Below are positions 47,385 to 62,993 of a stretch of 64,000 nt of DNA, piece after piece; within the stretch, counting starts at the first letter, position 1, and each line of letters begins with the position of its first letter. The position numbers were made by a program, and so were the translations under genes. Below the pieces are notes generated by a model. It searched no databases and was not told the origin of the DNA. It worked only from the letters and a program-made list of their open reading frames with translations. This DNA comes from Oscarella lobularis (lineage: Eukaryota; Porifera; Homoscleromorpha; Homosclerophorida; Oscarellidae), in contig NC_089175.1 in the NCBI RefSeq assembly GCF_947507565.1, forward strand, positions 4,205,733-4,269,732, in the 5' to 3' direction.

Positions 47385-49289
47385 ATGATGCAGAAACGTC
47401 TTCTATTTCTGGTAGCAGCGTATCTCGTCTCATCCGAGGGTGAGCAGTGCATGGCTGTGATTAATTAGTTGATGAACTTCAGCATGGGCCTCTGTATAGA
47501 CGAATGCGATCACCGTGACTATTACGTTCCGTGCGATTTCTCTCTGAGTGTTCCCAGTTGCGAATGGCGCGAAGGATCGCGTGTCAGCGGCATCGAATGT
47601 AGGAGCACTTGCACGGCATCGGAGTCGGTCGGCTCTCGCTATACACTCGAAATGCTTCTCGGCGACAAGTCAATAAAAGAAACTGGGTCTCGATATGAGC
47701 TCCATTGCTTTTACCCTCCCAACCCCTATCCGTTTGAGACTGTCCGTGGCCTCTCATATTGTTCTCTTGTTGTCAAAAACGTGTCGCGCGACGACAAAGG
47801 ACGCCTCGCTTGCATTCTTTACCGAGACGGGACTTACATGAGCTGCAAGAGTTCCACAATCAAAGTTCTATGTAAGGTAGAAAGGCCTTGCCGTTTTGCA
47901 TTACGACTTTTTTGCGCGCGCGCAGCTAAGCTTCGGCCGTCGGATCTGACTCTCGTGCAGATGCCCGACGATGGAGCCGTCGTCGCCGGGTCGTCGTTCT
48001 CGATGACGTGCCATGTCAATTCAGGGGTTTATCCGCTTCCTATAATCCGATGGGTACACAATAAGACGCGGGTGGTCAAAAAGGAAAAGAAAGGGAGCCT
48101 CTTTTCAACGTACGCTGTGCCGTTTTTGAATGAGACGAACGCTGGAAGATACGAGTGCTGGGTGCAGAACGAACAAGGCAATGTGACCAAGAATCTGCCC
48201 AACCTCTTTGAAGCAGCAGGTATGGTCAAGTAGTAGTGTTGTCGTATCTGACTGGAATAGAAAGCGTTTGCGTATTTTTACGCCGCTGTTTTGGTACGCC
48301 TATTCTTCACTTACGTTTCTCCTTTCAGTTTGACCTGAAATTATCGAATTTTCGGTGGTGATGGATACAAATGAGTCAGACCGCGATGTCGTCGTTGCGT
48401 GCAAAGGTCGCGTCGTCGATTTCTTCTGCACAGGAAACGGTAATCCTGTGCCAAACGTGACCGTGATGCACGTAAAGTCAGGCGAGTCGTCGTCGTTGCC
48501 GCAGCTCGTCGGCGGTGGATCAGCAACGGCCATGTTTACTGTAACAAATGCAAGCAGAGTCGACAACGGCACGTACGTCTGCCGGGCTGAGAATAAAGTT
48601 GGCGTCGTCAATGTCAGTATCACTCTGATTGTTTGCGGTGAGAGCGGATCTGAAAATCTCTTCCTTTTATGCTTGACTTCTTGTTACGTAGAATCTCCTC
48701 CGAGTATTTCTTTTTACGTTTCTCCCAAGCCCAGCTCGTCTTCTCAGTGTTTGCCGGTCGACGGAGGTTTCTCTCTGAAGTGCCTAGCGCATGGGTGTCC
48801 CAACCCTTCGATTGAACTCATCCCTCCAGCGTCCACGGGCATTGTAGCACGCAATGGCGAAGCTGTTTATAAAATTACAAACGGTAGCCCAAACGGGGCG
48901 TACGTTTGCAGAGTGGCAAACGTTTGTGGAAATGTATCAAAAGTGCATCAACTATGCACTACAGGTGAGTAAGTTGGAAGCCAAAATTCGCCAGTTAGTA
49001 ACTAATTTTTCAGATACCGGTACTCCGGACATTTGGGTCATCGTCATTTCAACTGTTGCAGCATGTCTTTTCGCTGTTTTGCTCGCGGTAATCTTATCGC
49101 CAGTTGCAAAAAGGTGTGTTCGTTTCTTGTTGGTGCTGCTGACCGCATCTACCTGCCCCTAGATTGCATCACTCTTCTCGTCGGGTACGAAGTGAGTACG
49201 GAGAGTATGGAAGTATTTCAAGCGATACTGCTCCTATAGTCGCTGCTAACCAGGACTCTGGCACTCTTCCTCCTCAAATGCCTGATTAA
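47385..49289 (+). pseudogene. Type V Ig receptor with a single nonsense codon
   Basis: Exons 47385-47439, 47500-47871, 47926-48219, 48329-48637, 48692-48964, 49014-49113, 49163-49289 join in perfect frame over 510 codons. There is a signal peptide (MMQKRLLFLVAAYLVSSEG), four Ig domains (GRYECW, NGTYVCR, NGAYVCRV), a membrane segment (VIVISTVAACLFAVLLAVIL) and a short tail with SEYGEYGSISSD and LPPQMPD. The only defect is the second codon of the Ig3 exon, TGA instead of CGA (48331-48333), a C-to-T change at a CpG. It may be a recent null allele, a polymorphism, or a gene making a secreted two-Ig protein. The tail lacks the PLL motif and polyQ of its paralogs. Confidence 0.75.
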
Positions 49290-50558
49290 GAGCATCAGGA
49301 CTCCCCAAGCGGCCATCTACATTGAGCGATTCTCCTTTCTACGATTTTGTCATTTTTTGTGATTAGTCTGTCTGTACCTGGGTCAATTTATATCCTAATC
49401 CTACGCTCTAGAGATGCGCTCGTACGTGCGATTCCGCGACAGGTAGAATAGTGTGTGGAAAAAGCTTCTATTTATGGGATGATTTTTTAAACCCTGGAAT
49501 CTAACTTTTTTATTCAATTTGGGTCACCTCTCTGATTCCCAATAAAACGATGGGGATTGGTTGTCCCTTTGACCTCGCGGTACCAAACTGACCTCACACC
49601 ATAAATTGTAGCTAATATTGGCTTTTTGTAGAAGTTCATTTCAACCCAGGTAAAGAAGATAATTATTTCGTCGTCTACGTGCCCGTACAATACGTTCTAG
49701 AACACTTGCGAGACTGCGAGTGCAAAGCAAGCTGCCTCTGCGATCGCCTACAAGGTACGACGCTCCTTATTTAGTTGCGAAGCAGCAAGAAGCGTTCTTG
49801 GTGCTGTCACGCCGTTGCGTAAAGCAGCGTTTAGTCGTATCTTTCGAAAACGCCTTAGAGCCGAGGTTTGAAACGTGTTGGAGACAGCTTTTGCTTATCA
49901 AACGCGATCGTCGCTTGAGAAACGGTGCTCCTTGGCAGAGAAAGAGCCCTAAAACCCCCAAACTTCTTTTCGCCCCGCCTCCAAATTTCGAGCGCCGTTT
50001 TTCTCTGTAAAGTCGCTGTCTAGTGCAGTTCTGACGACGCACAGTGTCAAAAACGATATCAGTGTATCGTTTGAGACCGTCACAACAGAGTGAAACTGAG
50101 CAAAATCTGCAAAATCGTGAACAAGCTCGACTCGCCTTCTCATTGTGTGCTGGTTGACGGAGGTTTCTCTCTCAAGTGCTTTGGGTTTCCCAATCCTTCG
50201 ATTGAACTCGTCTCCCTAGCGTCCACATTCGCAGTATGAAAACGAAAGTATTGTTCGAGGCCTGTTTGAGCAGGTAATCCGGAATTATGATGTTGGTCGG
50301 GAGGTTTGCTGTACATCGACGTCAAACTCTCAATATACAGTGTAACGGAGTTTGGAGGTGAGCAGCCAAAGCCAAAGCTATAGAGGTCCGGTTGATGTGC
50401 AGTTCAGCTCAAATGAGCTCTACGAGTACCGCACTGTACGTGCATGGTCTCGCGTGATCTCGCAGCTCGATCTCACAGTACTCAATCCGCCCCCAACGTA
50501 CCCAAACCACTGCAGCCAGGTGATTAAAACTTGATTTCAAGCAATCGATTGAGTAAAA
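49290..50558. other. Intergenic with one type V Ig4 fragment (50115-50235)
   Basis: Positions 50115-50235 read LVDGGFSLKCFGFPNPSIEL, a fragment of the type V Ig4 exon with no neighbours. Positions 49500-49630 and 50236-50290 are related to 60180-60410, indicating another dispersed repeat. The region just before 50559 resembles the flank before the type IV pseudogene at 10310. Confidence 0.45.
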
Positions 50559-52741
50559 ATGAAGTCGAAACGTCGTCAAAGACGCACGAGGAAGAGTTTT
50601 CTTTTCATCACTTTCGCCTTCATCGCAAGCTTGCCGCAGACAGGTAAACCATTTTCCTCAGCTGCGTTTATCGAGTGCGCGTTTCTCGTCACAGACGAAC
50701 AGGTTGACGACGCGTTGAAGTCCCCTATCAAAATCACCATATACGGCGGCTCCGAGACCCTGTGTCTTCATTCGAATCCCGGAGCTTTCGTCGAATGCAG
50801 CGCTATGTGCGACGACGAATCGTCACCGGAACCCTGTTTTATGTCGATTAGTCACAACGACGAGCCCATTCGAGCGGACGATCGTCACACAATTGACTGC
50901 TGGCATTGGAACATCACTGTGCCGGCCATGGACTCTCCGGACGTTTTAAAATTTGCTGGGTGCAAGTTTGGAATGTACGACGTTCAATTGACCGACGAAG
51001 GAAAGTATACCTGCAAATTGACTAGAGGTAGCTCAGTGGATAGGAGAAGTGTACCGATAACCGTTCTCTCTGGTAATGCCAATTTATGAAGTTGTTTAAC
51101 TTTGTATTATGTCTTCTTTACTTCAGGGAAAATCGTTTTTGCGGGCAAAAATGAAACGATAACAGTTGAGCGTTGGAAACCGTTAGAGATCGACTGCTGC
51201 CTAATGGCAAACTCTTGCTCGGACAATTCAACGACCATGCACTTAAAACACCACGATCGCTATGTAGACGAAGACTTTCATGTCTCGTCGTCTCTTTTAT
51301 GCCACAATTACACAAAGCAGTGGGCTCATCTGCGTGATCATGGAACATACTTTTGCGTTGCCGAGAATTCAGCAGAAACGGCATATCAACGACACACCGT
51401 CTTTGTACATGGTATGCTCACCTTTACTAACGATCAGTTAGTGAGTGATTGTACTTATTACAGATCGTGCTAAAGTTACGTGCTTCTCAAATGATGATAG
51501 TGACGAGAACTGCAATCAGAAGCATATGTGGATACCTCAAGGCCAGGACGTAACGCTTCAGTGCCGTGCGAGAGGTTTTCCCGTGCCCTGGGTGAATATC
51601 AGCTGTAGCGGTGGCCAAAGCAACGATTCAATAGGAGAGCGCGTCTTCCTTTTATTAGCAAACTTCTCGAAGCAAGACGTTGGAAGCTGCAACTGTTCGG
51701 CAGATAATGGCGTTGGGGGAAGAGGCACGTCATCTGCGACACTCGCCGTCGCTCTGTTTCGTTAGTGAATTGAATTGCTCAATTGTTTTTATCTTTTACC
51801 TGGATTTTTATAATAGGAAACGCCAACATTGATTATTTTACTTCAAAAGTAGAGAATGGCGTTCTTCACGTAGTGTGCGAGGCATCCGGCGAACCGGTGC
51901 CGTTTGTTTCCCTATACAATCCCGACATGTCTCTTCTTAATGAAAGCGACGGAAGGGCAACGTTTCAATCAGGAAGTTATTTATTTGGTAACTACTCATG
52001 TGTAGCGAACAATACTGGACAAATTAGTGTGATGACAATAAACCTCGAAGGTGACCTACATTGAGACTGTGCGGGAAACTGTTTTCTTTACGTTTTCACG
52101 TTTAGATAAAAGCTCTGCCTTCGAGTTGTTAGTTGGCGGTTTGGCTGTTACGATCCTGATCATTATTAGCGTTGCTACATGTACTGTTATGAAACGCCCC
52201 ACGCGGTAAGAGAAAGGTACCTTCAAATTGCCCGCTAAGCAGTTATTCCGCATCTCGCAGGCGTCCTACTCCGGAACAGACGCCGTCGGCACAGACGCCG
52301 CCGTCACGACCACCGTCGCCGCCGTCATCCTCCCTGTCACCGTCACTGCCACCGTCACCACCGCCGTCGCTGCCACCACCACCGTCGCCGCCGCCGTCCT
52401 CACTGCCACCGCCATCGCAGTCGCCTCCATCGTCACTGCCGCCGTCGCCGTCGACGCCATTGCTGTTGCAGCAGCAGCAGAAGCATCAAAACCAGCAACA
52501 GAAACAGCGAAACCAGCAAAACCACCACCACCAGGAGCAGCAAGAACAGCTCTCACAGCAGCAGCTCTTGAATGTGGCTCCCGCGACAAGACACAAGCCG
52601 TCTCAGCCACCAGAAACGAAAGAGGAAGGTCTTAGAACAAACTTTTACTCGAATCGGAGCTATGGATCTGTAGACACCACTCTATTGGTTTCTGACATGG
52701 ACGACCCTCCTCAGATTAAGGTCAGTGGTCAACAACCATAA
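50559..52741 (+). CDS. Type IV Ig-superfamily receptor (4 Ig, TM, proline/glutamine-rich tail)
   Basis: Seven exons: 50559-50643, 50695-51072, 51127-51411, 51464-51760, 51817-52050, 52106-52205, 52261-52741; 619 aa in consistent phase. The signal region is MKSKRRQRRTRKSFLFITFA followed by FIASLPQT. Ig1 is about 29-154 (DEGKYTCKL), Ig2 155-249 (HGTYFCVAEN), Ig3 250-348 (QDVGSCNCSADN), Ig4 349-426 (FGNYSCVANN). The membrane segment is at about 434-455 (VGGLAVTILIIISVATC). The tail starts with a run of P-P-S and S-P-P repeats offering many SH3-type PxxP sites, then TPLLL, a Q/H/N-rich stretch, and a conserved end (NRSYGSVDTTLLVSDMDDPP). YGSV fits the YxxPhi sorting motif. There is no death-like domain. 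It is the only complete member of its type. Confidence 0.8.
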
Positions 52742-52829
52742 AATTCGTGGATATGAGATCACGATGGCACAGAAAAAAATTTTATGGTTTTGTTTCTAAA
52801 TGTCGTCTGCTGTATGGAACTTTTATTTG

Positions 52830-53928
52830 ATATCCGTCAGATTCATTTAGTCAACATTGTACCAAACTGACCGAGGCCAGGAAGGAGCAGCACACAGTAA
52901 CTCACGAAGTGACGAGATAAATTAAACTCTTCCCGTAGCCAAGAGAAGATACGGCGTAAAGATTCAGACAAAGCCATTCGAAGGTCTGTTTTTTTGTGAT
53001 ATGTCGTTTCATAGTCAATTTCTTCCAAACAGATGCTCAATCACTAGCAAGGTTTTTTACTCAAATTTCAATTTTAGCAACCAATAAATTACAAATGACA
53101 AGAATGTATCAACGTACCAAGTATCCGGGAGTTCGTCTCGTTTCATTGCCTTCAAAAAACGTTTCTTTACGTCAATTCTCCTTCATTTGTGCTTGGATTG
53201 TCAACGAAATTCCTTCATTGGTGTCTCTCGTCGAATGAAAGAGCTTGGCGACAGTCTTTTTGGTGAGAAACGGGCGACGCCGAAAATTAGGGCCGAAAAC
53301 AGACAAGCAGCCAACAGGAGTCAACAGTTTGTGCCAACTTCCGCCGCTGTAAAAGGGTTGATGCACGTCTGCGCGGCTTTTCTGTAGTCTGGGGACCTGT
53401 GAGCTTCGCACGCTTCGGTCCGATTTCCACTGCCATAAGATATTCGCTAGTGAGCTGAGGTAGCGGTGGCAGACGTTTCTCTAACGTTTTTTTGCTATTG
53501 ATTGCCGCTGGCTCGCTCATCTCAGCTAAACTTTAGATGTATTTTCTATTTGGCTATCTATTTATATTTTAGGTATTGCGTCATCCAAATTTGCATTTTT
53601 CATTTGAGTACAGTACACCTTCCTCGGATTGTTTCTCGATTCGTTTTGAAGAAGCTTGCGCAGCGATGAAGTCTTTAGCTCATCAGAAAGGTATACATAT
53701 ATATATATAGGAATGCGAGAGTACTGGATTTGAGCAAATTCGACGCCAGGCTTCGCACATTTTTTGTTGTTTTCGTTGTTCGCGTTGTTTGCCTACTGTG
53801 CACAGTTTACGTTTCGGAATAGTTTAGTCAGGTGCTCCTTTTAGCGAATACAGAGCGAATACTGAGTCGCTTGGCTCAGAGCCAGCAACATACTCAGACT
53901 TCTCGTTCTAGGCTAAAACGGCCGTAAG
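52830..53928. repeat. Left part of the second segmental duplication copy
   Basis: Matches 25560-26655 and begins at about 52833 with CCGTCAGATTCATTTAGTCA, which is also part of the dispersed intergenic repeat. It abuts the 3' flank of the type IV gene. It probably contains the promoter of the next type V gene. Confidence 0.6.
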
Positions 53929-56487
<2,559 letters not shown>

Positions 56488-56720
56488 GTCAGTGGTCAAC
56501 AGCTATAATCACACGATGGTACAAGAAAAAAATTATTGTACTGTAGATGTTTTTAGTGTCGTCTGCTGTACATTCACATTTGGAGCTGCTTTAAAATTAT
56601 TCGAAATACATATTACGATTCTCTATAGAGTGACGTAGTCTATTGGAACGTCATCGTGATCATCATGACGTCGCGCCTGGATACATACATGTAAACACGT
56701 CACGTGTAGAGCGAGTCAAA

Positions 56721-59700
56721 ATGGCCGCTCCTACGAAGCAAGGCCGTAGCGTACATGTGCCTAAAGTCGCCCAGGCAGGTCTAGCAGTCACCAAAATATT
56801 CTTAGAAAGTGTCTGTTTATCAGGTGAAGAACAAATTGCCCGCTGATGTGCAAATCACGGCCGAACAGCTTCTTCGCGAAGCGAAGGAACGCCAGCTCGA
56901 AGCCGTCACGTCTAACCGGTGAGCATCCGAAACGATTGCAAAGGGCCGATAAAACTAGGCTCCAATGCAAAAAATAACCGATCCGGAAGAGCTCGCGGAT
57001 TTTCGACTTCGAAAAAGAAAGGTACAGCTCGCGAGGGCGTGGTTTTGAGACGTTACACGTACTCCTTTAGGATAACATTCGAAAGAATCGACTGCAGATG
57101 ACGAATTGGATCAAATACGCCAAATGGGAGGAAAGCCAGAACGAATTTCAAAGGTCTCTCTTATTAATTCTCTATAGCGAGCATACTACGTCGCGTTTCT
57201 AGAGCGAGATCCATATACGAACGGGCGCTCGATGAAGATTCGCGCTGCGTTCCCGTTTGGTTGAAATACGCCGAAATGGAAATGAGGTGGGAGGGGAAAC
57301 GAAACTGGCGCGTTGTCATAATTTATGTGTTTGTTGAATGGCACAAGCAAATGAACCACGCGAGGAATATATTCGATCGATGTGTCACCGTCTTACCGCG
57401 AGTCAACCAGTTCTGGTAAGTAGACGTAGCGTTCGAAACGTCTTTGAGATTCCCGGAGAAACGTTTGAAGGATTGCAGCTCCCCCGCTCAGATAATCTGA
57501 CGAGAGCCAGCGCGCGCGCGGTGCTCCAGTACTCAGTCAACGAGTGCCGGCGCGCGGCGCGCCTGTACTCAGTCCTGATCCTCGTTTAGGCGTAGCATAG
57601 ACTGATTTAAACTATGGGCGTAGCGCACGTTTCGCTATACATGTACCTGTTTATAGAGGCGCCATATATCACCTAGATTTTGCTGACCGAGCGCATTGCC
57701 GTTTCTTCGTATCCGTTCGCCTTTCGCGTCCAAATAGCGACTGAATGTCTTTAGAATAGATCTCCAATTTACTTCGCGGCTGATTTTTCGCCTCTACTTG
57801 CTCGTATAGACCATTTTGTCATGCGTCTACAACTGACGTCATGTGTAGCGTGACAGGGCGTGTCTTGCGTACGTGGCACGCGTTTTATTTTCGTTTTTTC
57901 GCGTTTCTACAATGATTTACGACAAAATTCATTCGCGGTTGTGATCAGAAACGTATTTGCGGCCGATTGAGAGTGGTTTTAGTTCGATCAGCGCACTTTT
58001 TGTGGTGAACAGCTGCAGTGGAAGTGACCCAGGCAGGGTTGTTATATATATACCCAGCATTTCCATATACCTATCAGTAGCAGGAGCATGAGCTCTTGGC
58101 TAGGATAGAAGGGAGTTGGAAACTCTCCCCAAGGGTTTGACCATCATGGCCCGGTGGTCGGTCATTCTCCTCACCCGACAAGGGCTCCGGCCTTCCTAGT
58201 CCAATAGCTCCGCTGCGCCTGTGAGATACCTCTGATACCGGATAAACCTCCATAGCACCGTCTTCCGTGTGGTTTGTATCAAGTGTCGTAACCTTTTAAA
58301 TTTTTAAAAATTTGCTACGTGAAAGAGTCGCGTTTTTTTGACATTTTAACGGTCAAACGACGCGTTTCTTCAAAAGGGGCCTCAGTTTACATGTACCTTG
58401 CGTTGTATAAAGCGTTAGCCAGTGGCTCATAAGTGCTTCCTTTAGGTACAATTTTTCCTGGAGGAGATGCTTGGCAATGTGGCTGGCGCTCAGCAAGTCT
58501 TTGAACGTTGGATGGAGTGGGAACCCGATGAACAGGCACTTGAAATATCTTTTCTCTCCTTAGGCTTGGCACTCCTATATCTAGAGCTAAGATACAAGGA
58601 AGTAGAACGTGCCAGAACAATCTATGAAAGATATATCCTAAACCACTGCCAATATTTTGAAAAACGAAACGAATTCATTATCTCTTTCTTGTATTTTTCT
58701 TGATGATCTGCTTACTCGTTCTCGTTCACCCAGAAATCAAGACCTCGATAAGATACGCCGATTTCGAGGAGAAGCACAATTTTATTGGTGGGACGCATAT
58801 AGAGAGGGGGATTACATCGTAGCAATGAGCTTCCCAGGTGGCGCTCGCAATGTCTACGAACGAGCGTGCGACTTTTTTGGTGACGAGAACATGGACGAGA
58901 GACTCTACGTTGCCTTCGCTAAATTCGAAGAACGACAAAAAGAGGTTCACTTAGTAAACCTGATTGTAACTGTCTAATATTTTTTTCTCACTTTGCAGCA
59001 CGAAAGAGCCCTGGCTATTTACAAGTACGCCTTGGATCGAATTCCTAAAGACAGCGGTCAGGTCTGAAGCACTGTTTCCTATTACTATTTTTCACTACTT
59101 AGCTATTAGGAACTCTTCAAAAACTATACTTTTCACGAGAAAAAGTTTGGCGATAAGTTATCTATCGACGGAGTCATACTCAGCAAGAGACGATTTCAAT
59201 ACGAAGAAGTCAGTGACACCGACTATTAGAGGAGAATATATATATAGAAACGGTGGGTCTTTTCATAAGGAAGTAAAAGCGAATCCCGAAAACTACGACG
59301 CTTGGTTCGATTATCTCCGTCTAATGGAATCCGAGAGCAACGTCGAAAGCACGCGGGAGAGCTACGAAAGAGCCATTGCAAACGTTCCGCCCTCTCAGGT
59401 CGCTTGCGTCGTAGAAGAATATGTGTGATTTTTTACCAGCCAGTTTAGGAAAAACGGCTGTGTCGTACGTACATCTATCTGTGGATCAATTACGCTTTGT
59501 TTGAAGAACTCGAAGCAAAGGCAATAATTTTTTTTAAAAATTCTGTATTTGCCTGTACTGATTCTCTCTCTCTTCTTAGGATGTTGACCGGACTAGCCTC
59601 GTTTACAAGGCGTGCGTTGATTTAATTCCTCATCGAGCAGTAAGTCTTTGGTTTCAAGCAGGAGTCGCACTTAGACGCACCATTGCCTGTCCTTTTGCAA

Positions 59701-60025
59701 AATAGTTCACGTTTGCCGCTTTGGTATGCTCAGTTTGAAATCAGACAGAAAAATCTGCCTCAAGGGCGAAAAATTCTCGTATAAATATGACGATTTTTCT
59801 AAGCGACCGGATTTATATTATAGGGCATGGCTTTGGGAGTTTGTCCTAAACCGAAGCTATTCAAGGGCTACATTGAGTTGGAACTTCAGGTGTGTAGTTA
59901 ACTACTGGAGTCTCCTGTGCTCCAAATATTGAATAAATATTTAGTTGCGCGAATTCGACCGGTGTCGAAAGCTCTATGATAAATTTCTTGAATATCTTCC
60001 GGTCAATTGTATGACGTGGACTAAG
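56721..60025 (+). pseudogene. CRNKL1: CRNKL1 (Crooked neck) pseudogene, HAT-repeat splicing factor
   Basis: Exons follow the order of Crooked neck-like 1, a HAT-repeat protein of the spliceosome: [198 protein letters not shown]. Damage: a lost acceptor near 57340; a missing T at about 58453; a frameshift after WHSYI near 58580; GC instead of GT at several donors; and no C-terminal third after 60025. About 1 kb of repeat is inserted between the NQFW and EEML exons. The functional gene must be elsewhere. Confidence 0.9.
57490..58345 (+). repeat. Interspersed repeat element, copy 2, inside the CRNKL1 pseudogene
   Basis: Same element as 29820-30671, lying between two CRNKL1 exons. The intron position is homologous in both duplicated copies, so the element was present before the duplication. 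No coding potential was seen. Confidence 0.6.
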
Positions 60026-61309
60026 GTAGGAGTCCCTGCCTGCTTGAGAACCCCACTTGGGCGGTTGGACCTAAAACAGTTGTGCACAATAGACGGTTGC
60101 GATCTTCTCCTAATGCCAGGTTGGTGCAGTCGCCTCGGTACGAAAATCGAACCTTTTACGTCCAAAATCGTGACATTCGCCGTATGAAAGCAAAAGTATG
60201 GCTCACGTCCGGACTTTGAGCAGGTAATCCTGAGTGTCGGACGATATTTGGCCCTTCGCAATAGCAAAACCGTGAACTGTAGCTCATGGTTTTTGGCTAG
60301 TTGGCTCACTTCTCCGATTTTTATTTTTCTCATAAAACAGTGGGGATTGGTTTTCTGTGTAACTTCGTAGCATCGAATTGACTTCAAATATTTTTTGTAG
60401 ACAACGATGTCATAACGTGACCGGAAATGAGAAAAAAATCACAGTGAAGGTAATTGTCGTTCCAACGGCACTCCATAAGCTCCAATCATTTTCTTCTCCA
60501 GTTTGAAGAAGAAGCAGACGAAGAGGTAGACCGTGGTCCCAACGTCCTCGGCAAGACGGGTCGGCCCAGTTGCGGGGCCGCGGGGCTTGCAACTTAATTA
60601 TAAGTTTCAGCTCTATAAACTGCCTGTATGCCTCCTTTTGGTATGAGGCCATAGCGTCTAAAAGGCCAGCGTCTCCTGGGCAGGCCTACATCAATCGCTG
60701 AAGTGGTTGTGCGGCCCCGAGAAGAAAAACTGCCCATTTTCATGGCGTGCATCTCCACCGGAGGCTACTATTCTTGTTGGTAGTCTCCATAGGAGAACGA
60801 CACCTAGAACGACAAAATGTGCCTGCATGCGTCTCACTTTGTGTGAGATGGCAGCAGGCACACATAGCTGTGGGGACTGCAGTCTCAGTCTCACTATGGG
60901 GACTACAGTCTTAGTCCTGCTGTGGGGACTGCAGTCTCAGTCCCACTGCTTCACCTGCTGGCAACGGCAGGTGAAGCGGCAGCGCAGAAACACCAGTGGA
61001 GTACGGTTTTTTCTTTATATTTTCAATAAAATTTTGAGCATGGTTTCTCCTACTTTTCATGTGCAGATGGCAAACGCGCGCGGTGGCCTGGCTTCGAAAC
61101 TCGCGCGCACGCGTAAGGCTGACCTCGTCCGCGCGCGCGCGAGTTCTCCAGGCCATGTCTGCTTTTGTCTCCATACCCTGGAGATCAAAAGCTGCACACA
61201 CTAGTAGTATTTCTACATTTTCATGCAAGTTCATACAAGACATGCGAAACTGTTCTCTTCTCTTCTTACTTGTGCCAGCCTCTTCCCTTCCGCTCTGTCT
61301 AAAAAAAAC
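60026..61309. other. Intergenic stretch, no gene recognised
   Basis: Positions 60180-60410 share short segments with 49500-50290. Positions 60850-60960 contain a few tandem copies of TGGGGACTGCAGTCTCAGTC. The stretch 61070-61150 is CG-alternating. No exon of CRNKL1 is recognised after 60025. Confidence 0.35.
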
Positions 61310-61495
61310 GAAGACAGGATTAATAAATTACAGAGTAATTACAAGAGTCTGGCCAACAGACTCTCTTGTAATAAATTACAGTAAAATTACAAGAGACGGG
61401 CCAACAGACTATCTTGCAATAAATTATAGTGAAATTACAAGAGTCTGGCCAACAGACTCTCTCGTAATAAATTACAGTAAAATTACAAGAGGCTG
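61310..61495. repeat. Tandem repeat, about 54-bp unit, four copies
   Basis: Units read AATAAATTACAGTAAAATTA followed by CAAGAGTCTGGCCAACAGAC and TCTCTTGT, with small changes. They abut the end of the inverted interspersed element. Confidence 0.7.
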
Positions 61496-61496
61496 A

Positions 61497-62600
61497 AAAA
61501 ACGCGCCTCTTTCACGTAGCAAATTTTTAAAAAATTTAAAAAGGTTACGACACTTGATACAAACCACACGGAAGACGGTGCTATGGAGGTTTATCCGGTA
61601 TCAGAGGTATCTCACAGGCGCAGCGGAGCTAATGACTAGGAAGGCCGGAGCCCTTGTCGGGTGAGGAGAATGACCGACCACCGGGCCATGATGGTCAAAC
61701 CCTTGGGGTTTTATTTATGGTATATCTCTCAACTACACAGTACATATTCTAATAAACACACAGACAGGGGCACTAGGGGGTTTAGAGGGAATGGTGTGTG
61801 GTGAAGCACCTTACATCTACAGGGGAGGGGGAGGGGAGAACAGGGGAATGATGGGTGGGGATAATTAGTTCTACTTTATTAAGAATTATTCGTGATGGGG
61901 AGAGTTTCCAACTCCCTTCTATCCTAGTCACGAGCTCATGCTCCTGCTACTGATAAGTATATGGAAACGCTGGGTATATATATGAGAACCTTGCCGGGGT
62001 CACTTTGACTGCAGCTATTCACCAACCAAAAACACTCTCAATCGGCCGCAAATACGTTTCTGACAACAACAACAAACGAATTTTGTCGGAAATCAATCTA
62101 GAAACGCGAAAAAACGGAGAATATAACGCGTGCCACGTACGAAAGGCACGCCCTGTCACGCTACATATGACGTCAGTTGAATGCAACAAAATGCTTCATA
62201 GGAACAAGTAGAGGCAAAGAATTCGCCGCGAAGTGCATTGTGGGTCTATTCTAAAGACATTCCGTCGCCATTTAGAGGCGAAAGGCAAACGGATGCGAAG
62301 TTACGACGATATGCTTGATCAGCGAAATCTAGGTGATATGTGCCACCTCTATAAAGGCATAGCGAAACGCGCGCTAAGCGGATCAGACCAGAGATAATAT
62401 TGTCTCTGATCAAACGCTACATGACTAGTACTGGCGCGCCGCGCGCAGGGACTCGTTGACAGAGTACTGGCGCGCCGCGCGCAGGCACTCGTTGCTGGCA
62501 CGCCGCGCGCAGGGACTCGTTGACTGAGTACTGGCGCGCTGCGCGCAGGCACTCATTGACTGAATACTGGCGCGCTGCGCGCTGGCTCTCGTCAAATTAT
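61497..62600 (-). repeat. Interspersed repeat element, inverted copy 3, with a 180-bp insertion
   Basis: The reverse complement of the element at 57490-58345 is recognisable at both ends and the core. Between AACCCTTGGGG (about 61713) and GGAGAGTTTCC (about 61898) it holds about 185 bases absent from the other two copies, rich in A/T on one side and G on the other. This is a later insertion. Confidence 0.6.
62431..62595. repeat. GC-rich tandem repeat (TACTGGCGCGCCGCGCGCAG units)
   Basis: About five units of 30-36 bases, each with TGGCGCGC(C/T)GCGCGC and ACTCGTTGA. The other copies of the surrounding element have only one unit, so the array expanded here. Confidence 0.7.
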
Positions 62601-62643
62601 CTAACTACAGACAAATAAATTAGGTCAAAATTTGTCTTTGGAC

Positions 62644-62681
62644 AAATTTGTCTTTGGACAAATTTGTCCAAAGACAAATTT
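62644..62681. repeat. 38-bp perfect palindrome
   Basis: Arms AAATTTGTCTTTGGACAAA and their exact complement meet without a loop. It sits between the GC-rich array and a short duplicated stretch (62690-62890) in which AAGGAAAAGGCTGAAAT occurs twice. Confidence 0.75.
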
Positions 62682-62993
62682 CGTGTATATAAGGAAAAGG
62701 CTGAAATTATGCTTTCAGCCGTCTTCCTAGTAGAAATTAATTAACGTTTTCAACAATCCGCTCCCTGAGTATACATTTATATACTCCGGGCGAAGGACGG
62801 CTCCCTGAGTATGTAAATATATTTCCTCCTTGTAGAAATTAATAAGGAAAAGGCTGAAATCATGCTTTCAACCGTCCTCCTTCTAGAAATTAATCATTGG
62901 TTTTTCAATTTAAATTGGCAATACTTTTCATATATTCCCCCATATTCGGCGACTCTAATTCCATCCGCTCGTCGTCCGTACTTCGACAGACTC

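Noticed and set aside
52228-52635. Alanine/threonine-rich frames on both strands over the type IV tail
   Set aside because: They are shadows of the proline-rich repeat; the supported frame joins in phase to the membrane exon and to the conserved end.
58467-58977. A functional short HAT-repeat gene using the open frames around 58.5-59 kb
   Set aside because: The frames switch relative to the CRNKL1 reading through deletions, and donor sites are mutated, so no continuous product follows.
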